NCBI RefSeq assembly: GCF_000422465.1
Contig: NZ_KE383842.1
Coordinates: 1,808,710-1,872,709, forward strand
DNA from: Paenibacillus harenae DSM 16969
GTDB taxonomy: Bacteria > Bacillota > Bacilli > Paenibacillales > Paenibacillaceae
DNA: 64,000 nt
Reading direction: 5' to 3'
A model generated the notes under the pieces. The model was not told the DNA's origin. It did no database searches and was given only the letters and a program-made list of their open reading frames with translations. Below, piece after piece: positions 35,163-44,120 of the stretch (position 1 is its first letter; each line of letters opens with the position of its first letter). The position numbers and the translations under genes were made by a program.

Positions 35163-37409
35163 CTAGTATACCCGAATCTCGATAATTTCGGCGCGCGGAC
35201 AGCCGTTGGTCGCTTCCACTACGCAGCGAAGCTTAGCCGCGTTGACCGCCTCGTCGAAGCGGTGAATTTGTTTGCGCTTATGATTGGCCTGCTGCCGATG
35301 AAGCACAGTCCAGGCACCGTCGACCAAGGCTTCAATCCGATAGTCGCGTACGAGCTCCGGTATGATTTCGAAAGGCGTCCGGTGGTGATGAAGGTTAATG
35401 AGATCCTCGTTCACGTCGTCGTTAAATACGAGCTGAACCTCTTTGAAGGAGACCGGTCCGTCCCACGTCAATTCGACCCACGCCTCTTGACCGGCAGAAA
35501 GCGGCTCCGAGGCCCACAGATGCGGGCCGCCATACGGCCGCAAATACCCGTCGGTCACGCCGGCTGCCGAATAAGCCTCCGTCTCAGGCTTTGCCCGGAA
35601 GCAGAATGGCCGGCGCACCAGCTTCCGCATTCCCCACTGCACAACTAATTGTTCGTGACGGTGATCCTCCATCTCTTTTACCGCCCGCGCCTCTTCTCCC
35701 CGTTCGAACGCAAGCACGCCCGTGAGCGGTTCCTGCGACAAATGAAGCTGCACATGCTCGTTTGCCCGAATGATGATGAAAGCATTTTGGGCATGCTCCG
35801 GCTTCCAGCCGACCGGCACGCCGATCCACTGCCGCTCACCGGCACCCACGACCGCCGACGAACTCGCTTCAAGCTGCTGCGGAACATAGTTTTCCGCGCG
35901 GCCCGTACTCCACGCCTCGATCTGAAGCGTCGTTTCCTCCTTCGCGTCGACGAGCAATTCAATCTGCTGAAGCTCGCCGGATACCGGCAGGAGCAGCGCC
36001 GCATCGCTCGCAAGCGGATACGTCTCGGCCGGCGTCTCTACCGCCAGCCTTCGCAGCGTGCTCGAAGCGTTGACCGCCGCTTGACGGGCCAGGTCCCCGT
36101 CGTCGCTGCTGCGAATGCCAATAACGGAAGCATCCTGGCGCAGCAGCGTCTGCAGCAATTCGCCCAGATGCTCCCGATACACGCCGCGCGGCGTCGTCCG
36201 GTGCTGTACCGCCAGGGCGGCCCCGGTTCCCGCAGCTTCGCCGATTACGGCGCAGGTCGCCATGACGCGCGTCGTACCGAAAGCGACATGCGTCGCGCTA
36301 ATATTGCGGCCGGCAAAAAGCAGGTTTGACACGTTGACGGAGTAGAGTGAACGAAACGGAATATGATAACACCCGTCCATATGGAGATGCTTCGACCCGC
36401 TCTCGGTCGAATACATGCCCTGCGGCGGATGCAGGTCGATCGACCAGCCGCCGAACGCCGCCCTGTCCTCAAATTCCCGCTGCGCGATAATATCATTCTG
36501 GTTCAGTACGTAGTCCCCGACAAACCTGCGGTATTCCCGTTTGCCCGGAAGCGAGCCGACCCATTCCAACGTCATATTCTCCGCATCGAATTTGCCGGAG
36601 TTTTTAATATAATCCCATATGCCGTAAATGACTGACCAAAGCTCATCCCGGATCCGCTCGTTCTCGTGAACGGTATCCAGCTCCCCGCCCCATTCGATCC
36701 ACCAGTAGTGGCAGCCCGAATCGCCGCTGCGGATCACGCGTTTCATCGGAATAGACGTCTTCGCTATATCCTTGGCGAAGCTCGGCGCCACGTATTTGAC
36801 CGGATGGCCGACGTCTTTGCTGTAGAACAAAATCGTGCTGCCCAGCGTAATGTCGTCAGCTTCATCAGGCGCCCACTCTTCGTTATATTCATGCCGCGCC
36901 TCCCGGCCCAGACGGTACTTCGCCCCGGCCATAAACCCGACCAGACCGTCGCCCGTGCAGTCCAGAAACATTTCGCTTTCGAATCGGATCCTGCGCTCCG
37001 AGCCCATCATCCAGCCGGTAACGGACAGAATGCGCCGATCCACCTCGCTCCCCTCCGCTTCCGCCTCGTGGACATCCGTATTCAGAAACAGCTGAATATT
37101 TTTCTCGGCCAATACCGTCTCCAGCACCACATTGTCCCAAAAGTACGGATTGCCGTCCGGATTGCGGAATTGGTTCTCGACGAACATTTCGCCCATAATC
37201 CCCGTCTCGCGGGCGTAACGATGCGTTCCATGCGCGGTAGCGCCGCAGACCCATACCCGGACCTCGCTGCTGGAATTTCCGCCAAGCACGGGACGGTTCT
37301 GCACAAGGGCAACCGTCCGGCCAAGCCGGGCGGCGGCCACCGCGGCGTTAACACCCGCAAGTCCGCCTCCGATGACCGTTATGTCGGTTTGAATCGTTTC
37401 ATTTCTCAT
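35163..37409 (-). CDS. FAD-dependent oxidoreductase with C-terminal discoidin-like domain
   Basis: A 748-residue flavoprotein of the FAD_oxidored group. The dinucleotide-binding motif is ITVIGGGLAGVNAAVAAARLG, followed by VLGGNSSSEVRVWVCG, the second FAD contact FLDCTGDGLVGFMAGA, and NLLFAGRNISATHVAFGTTRVM. The last 130 residues (AGVTDGYLRPYGG, VELTWDGPVSFKEVQLVF) look like an F5/8-type beta-sandwich that could bind a carbohydrate. Members near sugar-catabolic genes are thought to oxidise sugars, but the substrate is unknown. It is divergent from an AraC regulator and has a possible cre site upstream. Confidence 0.85.
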   Translation of the reverse strand: MRNETIQTDITVIGGGLAGVNAAVAAARLGRTVALVQNRPVLGGNSSSEVRVWVCGATAHGTHRYARETGIMGEMFVENQFRNPDGNPYFWDNVVLETVLAEKNIQLFLNTDVHEAEAEGSEVDRRILSVTGWMMGSERRIRFESEMFLDCTGDGLVGFMAGAKYRLGREARHEYNEEWAPDEADDITLGSTILFYSKDVGHPVKYVAPSFAKDIAKTSIPMKRVIRSGDSGCHYWWIEWGGELDTVHENERIRDELWSVIYGIWDYIKNSGKFDAENMTLEWVGSLPGKREYRRFVGDYVLNQNDIIAQREFEDRAAFGGWSIDLHPPQGMYSTESGSKHLHMDGCYHIPFRSLYSVNVSNLLFAGRNISATHVAFGTTRVMATCAVIGEAAGTGAALAVQHRTTPRGVYREHLGELLQTLLRQDASVIGIRSSDDGDLARQAAVNASSTLRRLAVETPAETYPLASDAALLLPVSGELQQIELLVDAKEETTLQIEAWSTGRAENYVPQQLEASSSAVVGAGERQWIGVPVGWKPEHAQNAFIIIRANEHVQLHLSQEPLTGVLAFERGEEARAVKEMEDHRHEQLVVQWGMRKLVRRPFCFRAKPETEAYSAAGVTDGYLRPYGGPHLWASEPLSAGQEAWVELTWDGPVSFKEVQLVFNDDVNEDLINLHHHRTPFEIIPELVRDYRIEALVDGAWTVLHRQQANHKRKQIHRFDEAVNAAKLRCVVEATNGCPRAEIIEIRVY

Positions 37410-37459
37410 GTCATGTGCACCTCTTTCTTATCCATAATTTCATTATTCATTAAAAAACG

Positions 37460-37473
37460 ATTAACCGCTTACA
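37460..37473 (-). promoter_or_regulatory. Possible cre (CcpA) site before the FAD oxidoreductase
   Basis: On the minus strand TGTAAGCGGTTAAT matches the left half and centre of the cre consensus. It shares eleven of fourteen bases with the site at 20373. The right end (AT instead of CW) is degenerate. It lies 51 bases before the oxidoreductase start. Confidence 0.4.
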
Positions 37474-37568
37474 CCCTCGATAAGCAACATTATAATGAAA
37501 AATCTTTACTTTTCACATACACGTAATTAACATAAACATATACATTATTTCATGAGGGAGAGGATCGG

Positions 37569-38384
37569 ATGGAGACTTTGGACTCCTCTTTGACGCCGCT
37601 TGCGCATTCGCACATTTATTGGAATCACATTCAAGCCTTTCAGTTACCTGAAGACAAGTATGCCGCTTGGGTGCTCTTTGCCGTCACGGAGGGCCGGTTT
37701 CGTTACGAAATCGGCGGTCAGAGCGGCGAGGCGGGCTTCGGTGATCTCGTCTTATGTCCACCGGATACCAGATTCGCAAGAGAGGTAATCGAGCCGTTGT
37801 CCTTCCACTTTTACCGCTTCGACTGGATCGCTGACAACGAACGCAACGGTGCGCTTCCGACCGCCGTCCGGCTAACCGTCCGCGATCATAACCGGCTGGC
37901 GTCCAATTACTATTATTTAAAACATCTTTCAGCAAGCTCAAACGGCGATATGGCACGGCATGACCTTGCCCGGCATCTTCTCCGCGACCTGTGGCAGCTG
38001 AGCTGCATAGAAGCACAGAATGCTTCCGATTCCAGCCGCCACCGCCCGCCAAAAGGGAATGACGAAGAAGACATGCAGGAGGCTGCCCGAATGATAAGGC
38101 ATCATGCCTACGGAAGGCTTATCATGAAGGAACTCGCCGAATCGATCGGCTTGTCGCCGGTGCGGTTCACCCGAAAATTTCAATCGGCATTCGGCCAAAC
38201 CCCGATCGATTATTTGACTACCCTGCGTCTCCGGAAAGCGCAGGCGATGCTGCTTGAATCGGAACTGACGCTCGACCAAATCGCGGAGCGATGCGGGTAC
38301 GATAACGGCTTTTATTTAAGCCGGGTTTTTTCGAAGCGCCTGCACATCAGCCCCGCCGCCTACCGGAGAACGAACCGCATCTAA
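37569..38384 (+). CDS. AraC family transcriptional regulator
   Basis: A 271-residue regulator. The N-terminal cupin-like sensor includes YAAWVLFAVTEGRFRYEIGG. The C-terminal helix-turn-helix pair is LIMKELAESIGLSPVRFTRK and LTLDQIAERCGYDNGFYLSR, ending ISPAAYRR. GAGGGAGAGG precedes the ATG. It is divergent from the FAD oxidoreductase, separated by 159 bases, and is its most likely activator. Confidence 0.88.
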   Translation: METLDSSLTPLAHSHIYWNHIQAFQLPEDKYAAWVLFAVTEGRFRYEIGGQSGEAGFGDLVLCPPDTRFAREVIEPLSFHFYRFDWIADNERNGALPTAVRLTVRDHNRLASNYYYLKHLSASSNGDMARHDLARHLLRDLWQLSCIEAQNASDSSRHRPPKGNDEEDMQEAARMIRHHAYGRLIMKELAESIGLSPVRFTRKFQSAFGQTPIDYLTTLRLRKAQAMLLESELTLDQIAERCGYDNGFYLSRVFSKRLHISPAAYRRTNRI

Positions 38385-38481
38385 CACGAAGAAACCGTAC
38401 CCGCATGTATTCTTGCCGTCTTGCGGAATTGAAGCAATGAGCCGGTAGCGTCTTCAAAGGAAAAATGGAGGGGGAATGTAA

Positions 38482-38651
38482 ATGGCAATGCCGACACATC
38501 TTGTAGCCGTAGGCGGTATCGTGGAAGATGATCGGGGAAATATCCTTTTGGTAAAAAATCAGCATGGAGGAAGGTGTTTCCAGGCGGGCAAGTGGAATCC
38601 GGAGAAAATTTGCAGGATGCGTTATGCAGAGAAATAAAAAAGACATCGGGG
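38482..38651 (+). pseudogene. Frameshifted and truncated Nudix hydrolase
   Basis: The first 30 codons read as a Nudix N-terminus (LVAVGGIVEDDRGNILLVKN). A frameshift near 38575 then moves the Nudix box into another frame (FPGGQVESGENLQDALCREI). The box continues KKTSG where EExxG is required, so the metal-binding glutamates are gone, and no family-like sequence follows. GGAGGGGG still precedes the ATG. It is a dead gene in the middle of decay. Confidence 0.8.
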
Positions 38652-38801
38652 AGCCGTTGGGTCGCTAAGGATAAAGCGCTTGAGCGGGTTACGGCGCCGG
38701 CGATCCGAACCCGCTTTCAAGCTTATTTAGATTTTTCCGGTAGCATACTCTTTATGGAATACATAATTCGGAAACGCCGAGCTGCGAGGATAATTGCCGG
38801 T

Positions 38802-39773
38802 TTAATCCGCAACAACGCGGAAGCCGCAGTTGCCCGTCGAGCTGTCCGGCGTATTTGAGCTTCTGGCTGCAAGCCGATACCGGTTGCAATAGGAGCGGTG
38901 GCACAAATAGGAGCCGCCCCGCATTGACCTCTTGCCTGTCGGCTGCGCAAACCGAGGATTAACCGAATCCGTCTGCTTATGATAGCCCGGGCTGAACCAA
39001 TCCGCGCACCATTCCCAGACATTGCCGGACATATTATAGAGGCCGTAGCCGTTCGCTTTGTACGCATTCACCGGCGCCGTCCCCACGTAACCGTCGCTTG
39101 CATTGTTCTTGACCGGAAATTTCCCCTGCCAGATGTTGCACATATGCTTGCCGTCCTGCTTCAGCAGATCGCCCCACGGGTAGGTTTTCCTAGAAAGTCC
39201 GCCCCGTGCCGCATATTCCCACTCCGCTTCGGTAGGAAGCCTTGTGCCCGACCAGCGGCAGTATGCCTCGGCATCCCGCCAGGAGACGTGAACGACCGGG
39301 TGATCGAGCCTGTTCTCTATGTTCGAATCCGGCCCTTCCGGCTTCGCCCAGTAAGCGCCTTCAACCACAAGCCACCATGGAACCTGCTGCGGGACATTTT
39401 TTACTTTCTCCTGCGTCTCCTCGGAAGCGAGCAGATGGAAGACGAACGACCAGCCGAACCTTTCCGCCTCCGTCACATAACCTGTCGCTTGGACAAAGGT
39501 GCGAAATTGTTCGTTCGTTACGGCGTACGGGGAGATCCGAAACGGCGAAACCGTCACCTTGCGCACTGGCCCCTCCCCATCCGCGGGAAAGCCGTCCGCC
39601 GAATTCGTGCCCATCTCAAACTCGCCGCCGGGAAGCGCAATAAGCCGCTCTAATATTTCTCCGTTTCCGGCAGTCGCCTCTTCACTGGCGGCAGCTTGTA
39701 CGATTTTGCCGTCCGCATTTGGCTGTATGTCCTCCCTGCTGGCGGCGCAGCAGCATATTTGTTGCTCCGTCAT
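38802..39773 (-). CDS. Formylglycine-generating enzyme (SUMF1) family protein
   Basis: About 323 residues covering the whole FGE-sulfatase domain (LPGGEFEMGTNSADGFPADG, VSWRDAEAYCRWSGTRLPTEAEWEYAARG in two adjoining pieces, GNVWEWCADWF). The copper-binding cysteine pair of aerobic formylglycine-generating enzymes is kept in GGSYLCHRSYCNRYR (about Cys291 and Cys296), so it should convert a sulfatase Cys to formylglycine. The N-terminus has a Cys-rich start (QQICCCAAS). ATG 39773 follows GAGAGGGGAAAG. No sulfatase gene is in the window, so its client is elsewhere. Confidence 0.88.
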   Translation of the reverse strand: MTEQQICCCAASREDIQPNADGKIVQAAASEEATAGNGEILERLIALPGGEFEMGTNSADGFPADGEGPVRKVTVSPFRISPYAVTNEQFRTFVQATGYVTEAERFGWSFVFHLLASEETQEKVKNVPQQVPWWLVVEGAYWAKPEGPDSNIENRLDHPVVHVSWRDAEAYCRWSGTRLPTEAEWEYAARGGLSRKTYPWGDLLKQDGKHMCNIWQGKFPVKNNASDGYVGTAPVNAYKANGYGLYNMSGNVWEWCADWFSPGYHKQTDSVNPRFAQPTGKRSMRGGSYLCHRSYCNRYRLAARSSNTPDSSTGNCGFRVVAD

Positions 39774-39797
39774 TACTTTCCCCTCTCTCAATCTGCT

Positions 39798-40337
39798 CTA
39801 TCCATACAAAGCGATCCCGACTAATCCGGAAATAACAATGACGGACACAGGATGCTTGCGGAACACAAGAAACGCGATTAACGAGCCTGCAAAAATAAGG
39901 ATCTGGCTCCAGGTGTACCAGGACAACGGCGTAAACATGCCGTTATTGCCGGCAAACATAATGGCTGTATAAAAAATTAGACCGGTGATGACCGAGCGCA
40001 AGCCGTAAAAGGATGATTGCACCAAAGGATGCTCGCTGATTTTGTAGAACAACATGCCGACGCCGAGAATCAAAAGAAGCGAGGGCAGAATCGTTCCAAG
40101 CATAGCAATCACGGCGCCAAGCACGCCCTGCTGCTCGTAACCGATAAAAATAGCGATATTCGTGGCAATCGGACCGGGCGACATTCCCGTAAGAGCAATC
40201 ACGTCGGTAAATTGCTGCGCCTCCATCCATCCGTGACGGTTGACGACCTGCTCCTGAATTAACGGGATCATCGCGTATCCGCCTCCGAACGATACCAATC
40301 CGATCATAAAAAAAGTGATAAACAAATCGATTAGCAT
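39798..40337 (-). CDS. Chromate transporter half-protein (ChrA family, second subunit)
   Basis: A 179-residue short-chain ChrA protein with about five hydrophobic spans. The family motif is FGGGYAMIPLIQEQV and the second signature ALTGMSPGPIATNIAIFIGY. Half-length proteins work as a pair, here with the gene directly upstream (13 bases). They are held to export chromate across the membrane in exchange with other ions, although some members move other oxyanions. Confidence 0.88.
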   Translation of the reverse strand: MLIDLFITFFMIGLVSFGGGYAMIPLIQEQVVNRHGWMEAQQFTDVIALTGMSPGPIATNIAIFIGYEQQGVLGAVIAMLGTILPSLLLILGVGMLFYKISEHPLVQSSFYGLRSVITGLIFYTAIMFAGNNGMFTPLSWYTWSQILIFAGSLIAFLVFRKHPVSVIVISGLVGIALYG

Positions 40338-40350
40338 GGCAACTCCCCGC

Positions 40351-40962
40351 CTATATCATATAATCGTATACTTCCTCTTCTTTGTGAAGCTTTGTTTTAA
40401 AGCCCAGCTTCTTCCGCAGCCAAATCATCGCAATCCCGGCGAGCGCGCCACCTATTATTAGGATGACTGGGTGAATGTATTGATTGAAAAAATAAAGCAA
40501 AGCAACCGTAGCCGCGATCATTCCGATCGTCGTTTTGTCGACGGCGGAGGTCTTCCAGGTTTTGTACGCGGCGTACACGATCAAGGCGACGATCGTCGCG
40601 CGAATGGAGACGAAAGCTGCCGCTACCTTCGGATGGTCCTTCATTTCCAGGAAAAAGAGCGATAACAAAAGCACGATACAGAAGGTCGGAAGCAAAACGC
40701 CGATCGTGGCAGCTACCGCTCCCATGACGCCGCCAATTCGATATCCGATAAATGTCGCAGAATTGATCGCGATCGCACCGGGTACGGAGCCGGAAACCGC
40801 AAAAATATCCGCTACATCCTCTGATTGGAGCCACTTCCGTTTCTCCACCACTTCACGCTCGATGACCGGAATCATTGCATAACCGCCGCCGAAAGTAACC
40901 GGCCCAATTTTAAGAAAAGTAACGAATAATTGCCACATCAGCTTCCAGCGCACTATGCCCAT
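40351..40962 (-). CDS. Chromate transporter half-protein (ChrA family, first subunit)
   Basis: About 203 residues; the paired short ChrA subunit with FGGGYAMIPVIEREV and AVSGSVPGAIAINSATFIGY. The ATG at 40962 is chosen because GGGGGAGAAAAGG lies directly ahead. The promoter region contains a hairpin-rich miniature element (41036-41180). The divergence between the two halves suggests opposite membrane orientation, as in other two-gene ChrA systems. Confidence 0.88.
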   Translation of the reverse strand: MGIVRWKLMWQLFVTFLKIGPVTFGGGYAMIPVIEREVVEKRKWLQSEDVADIFAVSGSVPGAIAINSATFIGYRIGGVMGAVAATIGVLLPTFCIVLLLSLFFLEMKDHPKVAAAFVSIRATIVALIVYAAYKTWKTSAVDKTTIGMIAATVALLYFFNQYIHPVILIIGGALAGIAMIWLRKKLGFKTKLHKEEEVYDYMI

Positions 40963-41035
40963 CCTTTTCTCCCCCTTCTCTATACGCAATACAACCTTTG
41001 TTTACGATGACATCAATAGCTACATTATAACATCT

Positions 41036-41180
41036 TAATACCAAAATGAAATAAAGATTCCGCAAACATTACACCTATTTTTATTAAATGTCATAAAATA
41101 GGCAAGTGTAATGTGTTGACTGCTCAAAATTAAGGCGTTATATCCTATTGGAATGATTAGTTTATTTCATTTTGGTCTTA
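41036..41180. mobile_element. Miniature inverted-repeat element, family 2
   Basis: The ends TAATACCAAAATGAAATAAA (41036-41055) and TTTATTTCATTTTGGTCTTA (41161-41180) are complementary at 19 of 20 positions. Inside, a second inverted pair (CATTACAC near 41068, GTGTAATG near 41106) makes the block largely self-complementary. It is non-coding, 145 bp, and placed between the chromate genes and the next terminator. Confidence 0.65.
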
Positions 41181-41228
41181 ACTACTCTAGCATCTATTAA
41201 CCGGTCAAAAAAAGGTTTATAAACAAAA

Positions 41229-41256
41229 AGAAGCAGCTGCTACGGCAGCTGCTCTT
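41229..41256 (-). terminator. Terminator downstream of the phosphotransferase gene
   Basis: AGCAGCTGC-tacg-GCAGCTGCT, a nine-bp stem followed on the minus strand by TTCTTTTTG. The family-1 miniature element lies between it and the phosphotransferase stop codon, suggesting an insertion into the 3' untranslated region. Confidence 0.8.
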
Positions 41257-41266
41257 CATTGTTAAA

Positions 41267-41471
41267 CGATATAAGTTGAACGATTGATTTACATCGGCTG
41301 TTATCGCTGCGGGAGCAAATTATTCTTACGATCGCTGCTCCAGCCAAATGGTCTGAATAGGTAAACCCTGTTTGGTAACTATTTGGACTGCAAAAAGCGA
41401 TCACTTCGTTTCTCCAGAACGATGGGCTCTCTCCGCTCCATGCTTTCGTTTCTTTCGTTCATCTTATATAG
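41267..41471. mobile_element. Miniature inverted-repeat element, family 1, copy 2
   Basis: A 205-bp block with the same order of conserved internal segments as 5561-5786, for example CTTACGATCGCTG, TTTGGACTGCAAAAA, CACTTCGTTTCTCCA and GCTTTCGTTTCTTTCGTTCA. The end repeats are slightly decayed (CGATATAAGTTGAA / TTCATCTTATATAG). It has only one copy of the GCTCTCTCCGCTC unit. Confidence 0.75.
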
Positions 41472-41489
41472 AAACCTTTTTTAATTTAA

Positions 41490-42497
41490 TTAAGAGACCT
41501 CAAGCGGCTGGAACAAGAACGGCGTTCCGTTCACATAGGCGCTCAATATCGCTTGTGCGTAGGGCTGTTCTTCAATCAAGCCTTCCGTCTCAAGCGGATT
41601 CTCCGCATGGAAGCTGTATGCCTCGACGATCGCTATGATGAAGAAGCATTCCAGCTTCGGAATGGCTTCGTCATCCATTTGTCTGACCCTTTCATACCCT
41701 TCGATGAAATAGGCTCTCTGTGACGGATACAGCCCCATGATCGATTGAGCCATGTCATAGAGATGATAGCCGAAGCCGCACCTGCCGAAATCGATGGGAT
41801 ACGGTTCGTCATCCCGAAATACGATGTTGCCAATGTGTAAGTCCGCATGGATCATGCCAAAGTTCCGTTCATGACTTGTGAACGTGCCGAGACGATCCGC
41901 CGCTTTAGCGGCTGCCTTGGCGTACAATTCAAAGGCTTCATCCGCAATGAAATGCCTGTGATGCTGTCTTAGATGCGCCCAGTCCCGATGAAAGCTCTGG
42001 CTGCCCCAGGTTGGGCGCGCAAAGCCGCTGGATGGGTTAAAATCTGAGCTTGCCTCGTGAAGTTTCGCCATCATCGCCCCCATTTTCCGGACGGCTTCCT
42101 CTGTTAGCGCCCCTTTCTCCAAGCGTTCTCCCTCGATCCATTTCAGCAAAGTCGAATAGAACCGTTGCCCGTCGTTGTCCGCCGTTTCCGTAACGAAATC
42201 TCCTTGCCGGTCAGGTACGGCTGCGGGCAAGTTAAGACCCTTGCTCTTCAACGCCGACAACCATTCCAGTTCGGAAACGGTTTCCTCGCGCAGTTTGCTT
42301 GCCGGGTGAATGCGGAGCAAGAACTGTTCTCCCTCGCCGGTTACGATGCGGAAGGTGACATGTTCGGATACTTGAATGAAGTGAATGGAGCTCCAGTCCG
42401 CTTCGTATTTCTGTAAGGCATTAAGCGCTGCTTGCTTTGTTTGCCTCAGCGTTTGGCGCCGATTGATCTCGGTATCGATCCGAAAGCCGGTATTCAT
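41490..42497 (-). CDS. APH/choline-kinase-type phosphotransferase
   Basis: About 335 residues of the aminoglycoside phosphotransferase/homoserine kinase-like fold. The catalytic loop is MIHADLHIGNIVF and the metal-binding motif is YPIDFGRCGFG. The N-lobe has FRIVTGEGEQFLLRIHP with the ATP-binding Lys replaced by Arg. It phosphorylates a small hydroxylated substrate. Sequence alone does not show antibiotic resistance, and many such genes are metabolic. AAAGGAGAT precedes the ATG at 42497. It is divergent from the ROK regulator. Confidence 0.82.
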   Translation of the reverse strand: MNTGFRIDTEINRRQTLRQTKQAALNALQKYEADWSSIHFIQVSEHVTFRIVTGEGEQFLLRIHPASKLREETVSELEWLSALKSKGLNLPAAVPDRQGDFVTETADNDGQRFYSTLLKWIEGERLEKGALTEEAVRKMGAMMAKLHEASSDFNPSSGFARPTWGSQSFHRDWAHLRQHHRHFIADEAFELYAKAAAKAADRLGTFTSHERNFGMIHADLHIGNIVFRDDEPYPIDFGRCGFGYHLYDMAQSIMGLYPSQRAYFIEGYERVRQMDDEAIPKLECFFIIAIVEAYSFHAENPLETEGLIEEQPYAQAILSAYVNGTPFLFQPLEVS

Positions 42498-42610
42498 TGC
42501 AAATCTCCTTTGTGTTTTCATCATTGTAACAGTCGAGAAAGCCGTTAGTGCGGTAATTTATCTTTTAAATCGTATTTTCTATGCCGATATGACAAAGAGT
42601 GAAAATGTAC

Positions 42611-42630
42611 CGAAACGAAACGAAACGAAA
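42611..42630. repeat. Four tandem CGAAA units
   Basis: A perfect simple repeat of the pentamer CGAAA in the divergent region before the ROK gene. Slippage here could alter promoter or leader spacing. No other unusual structure is visible in the 42498-42734 gap. Confidence 0.6.
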
Positions 42631-42734
42631 TGATCCATCTCTCTTCAAACACCTATGTAGCAAACCATATTTACGTAAGCTATAATAGGAAAAGATTAAT
42701 TCCCATTCATTTAGTCGGAAAATGAGGTTAACCG

Positions 42735-43937
42735 ATGAGCATCCTTCCAATGAACAAAATTCCTTCATCCAAGAAGCTGATCTACACGCGGATCGCCGAG
42801 CAGGGTGTTGTATCGAAAGCGGAATTGCTGTCGGCATTTTCTTTTACCAGCAGCTCGCTTACCCGGCTTCTTGACGATATGGTAGCTGAACAATTGTTGA
42901 TTACGTCAGGCTTAGGACCGTCGAGCGGCGGCAGGCGGCCGATATTATACGAGATCAATCCCGGCTACGGTTATTTTTTCGGCTTGGAGATTTCGAGGCG
43001 TTATTCTACGCTGGGCTTTTTTGATATGAAAATGAATCCGATGTCCTTGATCCGTTGGCGGATGGATGAAGCGATGACTCCTGGTCAGCTCGTTGAATAC
43101 GTCTCCAATAACATCCGGTCGATCATTCAGGATCACAAGCTTGAGAAGCAGCAGGTCATCGGCATCGGAGTCGGAGCGGTCGGACCGCTGGACCGGCAGA
43201 AAGGCGTCGTTCTGCGTCCTTTGAACTTCCCGGCTGCGGGGTGGAAGGATGTTCCGATCTGCGCCATGCTGGAGGAGAGAAACGGCATCCCGGCTCAGCT
43301 CGAGAACGGGGCGAATGCGGCGCTGCTCGGCGAACACTGGTCGATGCGCAGCGAGAAGCTGCAGCATATGCTCTATGTCCATGCCGGCGTCGGCCTCCGG
43401 TCCGCAATGATGTCATACGGACAGATCGTGCACGGCTCCATCGATATGGAGGGCTCGATCGGCCAAATGATCATTCAGACGGACGGACCAAGATTGGAGG
43501 AGCACGGCAATTACGGAGCGCTTGAAGCGTTCGTGTCGGTTCAGGCGCTCGAGAAGCAGGCGCGCACGCATGTCAAAATGGGCCGCTCCGAGCTGATTCT
43601 CGACAGCCTCACGTCCCCTGAAAAAATCAATTACGATACGCTGCTCCACGCCGTCTCCCAGAATAATCCGTATGCCCGCGAGCTGCTTATGCAGTCCGCC
43701 GCGTACTTCGGAATTGGATTGGCCAACCTGCTGAATGTGTTCCATCCGGAGAAAATCGTACTTGGCGGCGTTCTAGTCAGCTCTACGGAACAGTTCTACC
43801 AGACAGCGATCGAAATCGCGCGGAAAAACACGTATTATTATCCCGACTATCAGCCTTCCTTCTCCAAAGGGCAGCTGCGAGAGGATGCCGTTGCAACCGG
43901 CTCGGCTTTGATGGTGTGGAAAGGTATGGAGATCTAA
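42735..43937 (+). CDS. ROK family transcriptional regulator (XylR/NagC type)
   Basis: A 400-residue protein. The N-terminal helix-turn-helix is visible in EQGVVSKAELLSAFSFTSSS, followed by a ROK sugar-kinase-like domain. The kinase ATP-binding DxGGT is replaced by LEISRRYS and the zinc cysteines are absent, so it is a regulator and not an enzyme. It retains GIGVGAVGPLD, the sugar-site ENGANAALLGEHW and the C-terminal VLGGVLVSS. GAGGT precedes the ATG. It probably senses a sugar, but no sugar gene is directly beside it; the phosphotransferase is its divergent neighbour. Confidence 0.85.
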   Translation: MSILPMNKIPSSKKLIYTRIAEQGVVSKAELLSAFSFTSSSLTRLLDDMVAEQLLITSGLGPSSGGRRPILYEINPGYGYFFGLEISRRYSTLGFFDMKMNPMSLIRWRMDEAMTPGQLVEYVSNNIRSIIQDHKLEKQQVIGIGVGAVGPLDRQKGVVLRPLNFPAAGWKDVPICAMLEERNGIPAQLENGANAALLGEHWSMRSEKLQHMLYVHAGVGLRSAMMSYGQIVHGSIDMEGSIGQMIIQTDGPRLEEHGNYGALEAFVSVQALEKQARTHVKMGRSELILDSLTSPEKINYDTLLHAVSQNNPYARELLMQSAAYFGIGLANLLNVFHPEKIVLGGVLVSSTEQFYQTAIEIARKNTYYYPDYQPSFSKGQLREDAVATGSALMVWKGMEI

Positions 43938-43986
43938 CAAAGAAGAAGGCTTTCACGGCTTCGGAATCGGGCGCAGCACCCAGCAT

Positions 43987-44120
43987 ATGCGAAGCGAGCA
44001 GCATCTGATCCACTTGTTCAACAAGGAGACCGGCTTCCCGCCCATCGACTATTTCCTGCGGATAAAAGGTATAATGGGCCATTCGCCGACCGTATACCGA
44101 AGGGATAGAAAGAATAAGGC
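43987..44120 (+). pseudogene. AraC-type regulator remnant with internal deletion
   Basis: The reading frame begins with the second half of an AraC DNA-binding domain (HLIHLFNKETGFPPIDYFLR). It then jumps directly to what is normally the very C-terminus of such proteins (MGHSPTVYRRDRK). The central 35-40 residues with the second helix-turn-helix are missing, and no N-terminus exists. It lies just behind the ROK gene. Confidence 0.6.

Noticed and set aside
41490..42497. Antibiotic-resistance gene
   Set aside because: The kinase fold is general, the N-lobe lysine is not in the usual form, and no mobile resistance context surrounds it; only the family can be stated.
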